Source: an uncultured Marinilabiliaceae bacterium (lineage in GTDB: Bacteria > Bacteroidota > Bacteroidia > Bacteroidales > Marinilabiliaceae). Taken from it: a stretch of DNA of 64,000 bases. The notes beneath the pieces are model-generated. The model was given only the letters and a program-made list of their open reading frames with translations, did no database searches and was not told the DNA's origin. Every line of letters starts with the position of its first letter. Position 1 is the stretch's first letter. Of this stretch, positions 57,890 to 64,000 are shown piece by piece. Where the stretch lies: positions 1 through 64,000 of the forward strand of contig CALEUX010000004.1 of assembly GCA_937920475.1 (NCBI GenBank), given 5' to 3'. Position numbers and translations under genes: made by a program.

Positions 57890-59842
57890 ATGATAAATAA
57901 AGGAATTCTGCTCATCCTCATCGCTTTTTTTGCTCATTGCAATTGGTCACTGGCCAACAAAAGCATCAGCAGTCCCGATGGAAAACTGGTAATCAATGTT
58001 TCCGAAATTGGCGGGAAAGCTGTTTACAACCTTCATTATAACAACAAAGTATTTTTAAACCAATCACCTTTGGGTTTAAATACCAATGTTGGCGATTTCA
58101 CCCAGGGATTGTCGCTCAGTGCGGTTGGCCAACAAACCAAAGTAGAAGAAACTTACAGTTTGCCCAACATCAAAAAAAGCCGGGTTACATACCTTGCCAA
58201 CGAAATGGTGTTTACTTTTTCGAAAGATAACAAACCGGCTTTCGATGTCATTTTCAGAGTTAGTAACAACGATGTGGCGTTTCGCTATAAGGTTTATCCC
58301 CAGGGCGAACGGCTTGTTTGTATTGTAAACAATGAAACCACGGGTTTTGAACTGCCTCAGGGCAGCACCGCTTTTCTAAGCCCCCAAATGAAACCCATGA
58401 CCGGTTTTGCCCGCACTGGCCCAAGCTACGAAACACCATATTCTGCTGATGAAGAGATGGGTAAAAACGGTTATGGATACGGCTATATTTTTCCTGCGTT
58501 ATTCAGAGTTAAAACCGATGGATGGGTGCTCATATCGGAAACCGGTGTTGACAGCCGTTATTGTGCCAGCAGGTTAAACGGACAACCCAGCGGATTATAC
58601 ACGGTTGAATATCCACTTGCCGAAGAAAACAATGGCAACGGCACATCTGCACCCGGCATTACTCTTCCCGGATATACTCCCTGGCGCACCATCACTGTAG
58701 GCGAAAATCTGCAACCCATTGTTGAAACAACCATTCCCTTCGATGTGGTGGAGCCGCTTTATAAAGCCTCTAAAAAATATGAATATACACGCGGTTCGTG
58801 GAGCTGGATTATTAAGATGGATAACAACACCACTTTCCCCGTTCAAAAAGACTACATCGATTTTAGTGCGGCCATGGGCTGGGAAACTGTTTTGGTAGAT
58901 GCCCTTTGGGATACACAAATTGGACGCGATAAAGTTGAAGAACTGGCGGCCTATGGAAAAACCCAAAACGTTGACCTCTTTTTATGGTACAACTCCAACG
59001 GTTACTGGAACGATGCACCACAAGGGCCCCACGGATTAATGGATAAACCTGCTCTTCGTCGCAAAGAAATGGCCTGGATGAAAAGCATTGGCATACGCGG
59101 CATTAAAGTTGACTTTTTTGGTGGCGACAAACAGGTAACCATGCAATTGTATGAAGACATTCTGTACGATGCCAACGATTTTGGTTTATTGGTTGTTTTC
59201 CACGGATGTACCCTGCCGCGTGGCTGGGAGCGCATGTTCCCCAACTTTGCATCGAGCGAGGCTGTGCTGGCCAGCGAAATGCTCCACTTTTCGCAGGAGC
59301 GCTGCGATACGGAAGCGTATCATGCCAGTATTCACCCATTTGTGCGCAACACCGTGGGCAGTATGGATTTTGGCGGAACCGTTCTGAATCAATTCTGGAA
59401 TGGCAATAATACACCCAACAGGGGAACCAGGCGGTTAACATCAGATGTGTTCCAACTGGCTACAGCCGTGCTGTTTCAAAGTCCGGTGCAACATTTCGCC
59501 ATGGCTCCCAACAATTTAACTGATGCTCCTGCATGGGCTATCGATTTCATGAAAAATGTGCCCGTAACCTGGGACGATATTCGCTATATCGACGGCTATC
59601 CCGGAAAATACGTGGTAATGGCGCGCAAACATGGCAACAAATGGTATTTGGCAGCTGTTAACGCACAAAATCAGCCTTTAAAGCTAAAAGTAAAACTGCC
59701 CATGTTTAATGCCGGTGAAAATGTAACGGTTTACAGCGATGATGCTAAGCTCAGCGGCAAAGTAACCACCGTTAAAACCAAATCGAATCAACTGTTCGAG
59801 ATAAATATTCCCACCAACGGAGGCTTAATTATTGTGAATTAA
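57890..59842 (+). CDS. GH97 glycosidase
   Basis: SISSPDGKLVINVSEIGGKAVYNLHYNNK; GSWSWIIKMDNNTTFPVQKDYIDFSAAMGWETVLVDALWD; IRGIKVDFFGGDKQ; VVFHGCTLPRGWERMFPN. Confidence 0.93.
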   Translation: MINKGILLILIAFFAHCNWSLANKSISSPDGKLVINVSEIGGKAVYNLHYNNKVFLNQSPLGLNTNVGDFTQGLSLSAVGQQTKVEETYSLPNIKKSRVTYLANEMVFTFSKDNKPAFDVIFRVSNNDVAFRYKVYPQGERLVCIVNNETTGFELPQGSTAFLSPQMKPMTGFARTGPSYETPYSADEEMGKNGYGYGYIFPALFRVKTDGWVLISETGVDSRYCASRLNGQPSGLYTVEYPLAEENNGNGTSAPGITLPGYTPWRTITVGENLQPIVETTIPFDVVEPLYKASKKYEYTRGSWSWIIKMDNNTTFPVQKDYIDFSAAMGWETVLVDALWDTQIGRDKVEELAAYGKTQNVDLFLWYNSNGYWNDAPQGPHGLMDKPALRRKEMAWMKSIGIRGIKVDFFGGDKQVTMQLYEDILYDANDFGLLVVFHGCTLPRGWERMFPNFASSEAVLASEMLHFSQERCDTEAYHASIHPFVRNTVGSMDFGGTVLNQFWNGNNTPNRGTRRLTSDVFQLATAVLFQSPVQHFAMAPNNLTDAPAWAIDFMKNVPVTWDDIRYIDGYPGKYVVMARKHGNKWYLAAVNAQNQPLKLKVKLPMFNAGENVTVYSDDAKLSGKVTTVKTKSNQLFEINIPTNGGLIIVN

Positions 59843-59852
59843 TAACCGTAAC

Positions 59853-62234
59853 ATGCAAAAGACCATTTTTATAACTTCTATAATTACATGGATGATTTTG
59901 GCAGGATGCACCGAAAAACAGGTGCAGCCGGCCAATCATCCCAAATTTTTCCCACTCTCGGCTGTTAATTTGCTGGAAAGCCCATTTAAACATGCCAGCG
60001 AACTTAACACACGCTATGTTATGGCCCACGACCCCGACCGTTTGCTGGCGCCATTTTTAATTGATGCTGGGCTGGAACCAAAAGCTCCGCGTTATGGAAA
60101 CTGGGAAAACACAGGTCTGGACGGACATACCGGCGGCCATTACCTAACTTCGTTGGCATTGATAGTTGCTTCGCAAAAAAACGAGGAGGCCCGTCAACGA
60201 CTTGATTATATGATTAGTGAGCTGGCCCGTTGCCAGGAAGCTAACGGAAACGGTTACGTAGGCGGCATTCCCGGAGGAAGAGCCATGTGGCAGGACATCG
60301 CCAACGGGCAAATTAATGCCGGTAATTTCTCGCTCAATGGCAAATGGGTGCCGCTATACAATATTCATAAGTTGTTTGCCGGGTTGTACGATGCCTGGAT
60401 TTATGCCGGGAACCAACAAGCTCTGGAGGTACTTATAGGCTTAAGCAACTACTTTGTGGATATGTGCAGCAACCTCTCGGACGAGCAGGTGCAGAAAATG
60501 CTCATCTCCGAACATGGTGGTATGAATGAGGCTCTGGCAAATGTTTACAGTATAACAGGTGAAGAAAAGTATTTGGAACTGGCCAAACGCCTATCGCACC
60601 AGGCCATTTTAAACCCATTGCTTAACGGTGAAGACAAATTAACCGGACTTCATGCCAACACCCAAATACCCAAAGTCATTGGCTTTATGCGCATTGCCCG
60701 TCTTACTGGAGATGCCGATTGGGAAAAGGCCTCCGACTTTTTCTGGCAAACGGTGGTCAATAACAGGAGTGTGGCCATTGGCGGCAATTCAACCCATGAG
60801 CATTTTCATCCTGCCGATGATTTTTCGTCCATGCTTGAAACCCGCGAAGGGCCAGAGACATGCAATACTTACAACATGATGAAGCTGTCGAAACTGCTCT
60901 ATGAGAACAGTGCCAACCTTCAGTACATCGATTTTTACGAACGTGCGCTTTACAACCATATTTTAGGGTCGCAGCACCCCGGACATGGCGGACTGGTATA
61001 TTTCACCCCCATGCGGGCGCAGCATTACCGGGTTTACTCCAATCCGGAGCAAACATTCTGGTGTTGTGTGGGTTCGGGCATTGAAAACCATGCAAAATAT
61101 GGGGAGTTAATTTATGCCCACGACGATAACAACGTTTATGTAAACCTCTTTATTCCCTCCGAATTAAACTGGGAAGAAAAAGGCGTTGCACTCACTCAAA
61201 CAACCCATTTCCCCGAAGAGGATAAAACAACCATCACGTTAAATGTTTCGCAACCTCAAGAGTTTACACTGTTTGTGCGTCACCCGAAATGGAGCAGCCA
61301 AAAGCCGATGCAGGTAAAAGTAAACGGCAAAAAAGTCAGGGGCAACAGCACACCGGGCCAATACTACAGCATAACACGCAAGTGGAAAAATGGCGATGTA
61401 ATTGATGTGCAGTTATCGATGCATACCTATGGTGAATATTTCCCCGACAACTCGCCCTATATGGCATTAATGCACGGTCCCATAGTATTGGCAGCAGCAA
61501 CCGACACCAGCAATTTAACAGGTATTATTGCCAACGACAGCCGTATGGGCCATGTGGCACAAGGCCCGCTGGTATCGCGCGAAGAAGCACCATTGCTGAT
61601 AATCGACAACGACAACTGGAGCAATCAAATAAAACCTGTTGCCAACGAGCCATTAACATTCACTTTGGATGAGTTAATATATCCGGCTTCAGCTAAAGGT
61701 TTAAAACTGATTCCTTTTTACCGGTTGCACGATGCCCGCTACATGATTTACTGGGAAGCTGTTTCTGCTGAAAAACTGGCTGAACGACAAGCCGAACTGC
61801 AAAAAACAGAGCAGGAAGCCATGGCACTGGAAGCCATTACCATTGACCAGATTGATACAGGCCAACAGCAACCCGAATCGGACCACAACATTCAGTTCCA
61901 CAATTCCGAAACAGGTGTGCACCGCAATCGTCACTGGCGGCACGCGGCAGGTTGGTTCTCTTACCAGTTAAACGACCCGACCAGCGAAGCCAAAACTCTA
62001 CGCGTAACCTACTTTGGAAACGACCGCGGACGTCATTTTGACATCCTGGTTAACAAGCAACTATTGGCAACCGTGCAACTTGATGGTTCAAACGGCGATG
62101 CTTTTTTTGATATGGACTATCCCATACCGTCTGAAATGCTTGCTAAAAACCAAAACGGAAAAATGGAACTGACTTTTAACGCTCACGATAAATCAATTGC
62201 CGGCGGAGTGTTCTTTATCAGACTTTTACGGTAA
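59853..62234 (+). CDS. GH127-type (DUF1680) beta-L-arabinofuranosidase-like, lipoprotein
   Basis: Lipobox LAGC; FPLSAVNLLESPFKHASELN; HDPDRLLAPFLIDAGL; DGHTGGHYLTSLA; TFWCCVGSGIENHAKY. Confidence 0.93.
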   Translation: MQKTIFITSIITWMILAGCTEKQVQPANHPKFFPLSAVNLLESPFKHASELNTRYVMAHDPDRLLAPFLIDAGLEPKAPRYGNWENTGLDGHTGGHYLTSLALIVASQKNEEARQRLDYMISELARCQEANGNGYVGGIPGGRAMWQDIANGQINAGNFSLNGKWVPLYNIHKLFAGLYDAWIYAGNQQALEVLIGLSNYFVDMCSNLSDEQVQKMLISEHGGMNEALANVYSITGEEKYLELAKRLSHQAILNPLLNGEDKLTGLHANTQIPKVIGFMRIARLTGDADWEKASDFFWQTVVNNRSVAIGGNSTHEHFHPADDFSSMLETREGPETCNTYNMMKLSKLLYENSANLQYIDFYERALYNHILGSQHPGHGGLVYFTPMRAQHYRVYSNPEQTFWCCVGSGIENHAKYGELIYAHDDNNVYVNLFIPSELNWEEKGVALTQTTHFPEEDKTTITLNVSQPQEFTLFVRHPKWSSQKPMQVKVNGKKVRGNSTPGQYYSITRKWKNGDVIDVQLSMHTYGEYFPDNSPYMALMHGPIVLAAATDTSNLTGIIANDSRMGHVAQGPLVSREEAPLLIIDNDNWSNQIKPVANEPLTFTLDELIYPASAKGLKLIPFYRLHDARYMIYWEAVSAEKLAERQAELQKTEQEAMALEAITIDQIDTGQQQPESDHNIQFHNSETGVHRNRHWRHAAGWFSYQLNDPTSEAKTLRVTYFGNDRGRHFDILVNKQLLATVQLDGSNGDAFFDMDYPIPSEMLAKNQNGKMELTFNAHDKSIAGGVFFIRLLR

Positions 62235-62346
62235 TTATTAATCTTTAAGCATTTGTATAGATATAAGTTGAATAGATTTAAGATGGATAGAATAGATACT
62301 CAAGATTATGAAGATAAACGGGTTGTCTATTCTATCATTCTTAACC

Positions 62347-62394
62347 TCTTATCCCGATTCTCGGAATTCCGTGAACTTCAATTCTAATCATCTT
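62347..62394 (-). repeat. Inverted copy of the 48-bp intergenic repeat at 4707-4754
   Basis: tcttatcccgattctcggaattccgtgaacttcaattctaatcatctt is the near-exact reverse complement of 4707-4754. Confidence 0.8.
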
Positions 62395-62439
62395 AAAAAG
62401 TTAAAACAGTTTAAAAACCACACCCGAAAAAAAATAAAT

Positions 62440-63795
62440 ATGACAGCAAAAAAAAGCTTGGTAGTATTATGTATGTTAATTACTATCAACACAGGGCTTA
62501 CAGTTACTGGCCAAAATCCATTCATCAGAGACCAGTTTACTGCCGACCCATCGGCCAGAGTTTTTAATGGCCGTATGTATGTTTTCCCTTCGCACGATAT
62601 TAAAGCGCCCGAAGGCAAGAACCTTCGAAAGGATTGGTTCTGCATGGAAGATTACCACGTATTTTCATCGAATAATCTGGTTGACTGGGTTGACCATGGA
62701 ATGATTCTTAGTCAGTACGATGCGCCCTGGATCGATTCTACCACCTACAGCATGTGGGCCCCCGACTGTGTTGAGCGTAACGGCAAATACTACTTCTATT
62801 TTCCATCTAACAAACGTCCTGATGAAAACGGAAGAAGGGGCTTCGCTATTGGGGTAGCTGTTGCCGACAAGCCCGAAGGACCCTATGTTGCCCAGCCCGA
62901 ACCAATCAGCGGCGTTAATGGTATCGACCCAAATGTGTTTATCGATAAAGATGGACAGGCTTATCTGTATTGGTCGGGACGCAATATTTTTGTAGCAAAG
63001 CTAAAAGAGAACATGCTGGAACTCGATTCGGAGCCAATGATTATTCCCAATCTTCCTGACAAAGGATTAAAAGAAGGCCCATGGGTTTTCGAACGCAATG
63101 GTATCTATTACCTCACATTTCCGCATGTTGAAAACAACGTTGAACGGCTCGAATATGCCATAGGCGACAACCCAATGGGACCATTTAAAATGACCGATGT
63201 TATAATGGACGAGTCGCCCACAGGCTGTTGGACCAATCATCACTCCATTGTTGAATATCAAAACCAATGGTATTTGTTCTACCACCACAACGATTACTCA
63301 CCCAATTTCGATAAAAATCGTTCGGTGCGAATCGACAGCCTCTTTTTCAACACCGATGGTACCATTCAAAAGGTAATTCCTACGCTTCGCGGCGTTGGGT
63401 TATCTGAGGCCTATCAAAATATTGAAATTGACAGATACAACCTTTTATCGGAAAAAGGAGTAGCCATAGAATTTCTTGATTCACTCAATACTTTTAAAGG
63501 TTGGAAATCGATTTTTAACGATAAGAATGCCTGGTTACAATACCGCAGCGTTGACTTTGGCAACAAAAATGCAAAGTCGGTTACTATAAACGCCAAATCA
63601 GAACAGGGTGCCACACTGCTTATTCGGCTTAACAATGCCGATGGGCCAATTATTGCAACGGTTAAAATACCAAAAGGCAACGATTTGAAACCAATTAATG
63701 CAAAGCTGAAAAATCCCCGCAAGGGCATCAATAATCTGGTTATACAACTGCAAAATACCAACTCGGTTGAAGTTGACTGGGTGCGATTTAACTAA
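62440..63795 (+). CDS. GH43 glycosidase with C-terminal CBM6
   Basis: Start placed at ATG 62440 so that the signal peptide is N-terminal; NPFIRDQFTADPSARVFNGRMYVFPSHD; NGIDPNVFIDKDGQAYLYWSGRN; ...VEVDWVRFN. Confidence 0.92.
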   Translation: MTAKKSLVVLCMLITINTGLTVTGQNPFIRDQFTADPSARVFNGRMYVFPSHDIKAPEGKNLRKDWFCMEDYHVFSSNNLVDWVDHGMILSQYDAPWIDSTTYSMWAPDCVERNGKYYFYFPSNKRPDENGRRGFAIGVAVADKPEGPYVAQPEPISGVNGIDPNVFIDKDGQAYLYWSGRNIFVAKLKENMLELDSEPMIIPNLPDKGLKEGPWVFERNGIYYLTFPHVENNVERLEYAIGDNPMGPFKMTDVIMDESPTGCWTNHHSIVEYQNQWYLFYHHNDYSPNFDKNRSVRIDSLFFNTDGTIQKVIPTLRGVGLSEAYQNIEIDRYNLLSEKGVAIEFLDSLNTFKGWKSIFNDKNAWLQYRSVDFGNKNAKSVTINAKSEQGATLLIRLNNADGPIIATVKIPKGNDLKPINAKLKNPRKGINNLVIQLQNTNSVEVDWVRFN

Positions 63796-63940
63796 GTAAT
63801 AGCTATTTTTTGTTGTTTAAGAAAGATATATCTGATAATCTGTTTAATTTTAGGACGTTGTTTAATTTTAGTTTTCTGGTTTTATTAAAGACTATTTGAA
63901 GTTTAGACACGTGTTCCAATTAATCGGAAATAAACGGATA

Positions 63941-64000
63941 GGAGGCTGCTTAAAAAGTTATCGAACTCAATTCTTCGTGCTCCTTTATGTGTGCTTTGTT
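63941..64000. repeat. MITE-like palindromic element, copy 2, truncated by the window edge
   Basis: ggaggctgcttaaaaagttatcgaactcaattcttcgtgctccttt matches the left part of 38701-38860. Confidence 0.65.

Overview
A 64 kb stretch that looks like Bacteroidota DNA (inferred from enzyme families, lipobox signal peptides and intergenic palindromes). All ~35 credible genes lie on the + strand. It reads as a large accessory carbohydrate-degradation locus: three tandem CE1-type esterases (first cut by the window edge), a type-B carboxylesterase, a SASA/CE6-like esterase, GH95, two GH127, six GH43-type enzymes, three GH2 (one with a nested LamG-like domain), two GH97, two GH3, two GH31, one GH5, one GH51, an alpha/beta hydrolase, an aldo/keto reductase plus Zn-alcohol dehydrogenase pair, a DUF1080 plus Gfo/Idh/MocA pair, a DUF3237 protein and one LacI regulator. 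No SusC/SusD, transporter, HTCS, tRNA, rRNA or CRISPR array was seen. The set fits debranching of a complex acylated hemicellulose (glucuronoarabinoxylan and/or xyloglucan), which is inference. The most interesting observations are: (1) an ~89-nt structured repeat with compensatory stem changes, present exactly against two start codons and once more in a long leader; (2) a possible oxidative 3-keto glycoside-cleavage module (DUF1080/GIM, with DUF3237 nearby) inside a hydrolytic locus; (3) an aldose-reductase/polyol-dehydrogenase-like pair behind LacI-GH95; (4) a 14-bp perfect palindrome just upstream of lacI; (5) several gene fossils in the gaps (alpha/beta-hydrolase fragment, CBM6 tail scar, GH27-like C-terminus, truncated DUF1593); (6) a MITE-like palindromic element and an inverted pair of 48-bp repeats. 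All family calls come from reading motifs by eye; no database search was run.
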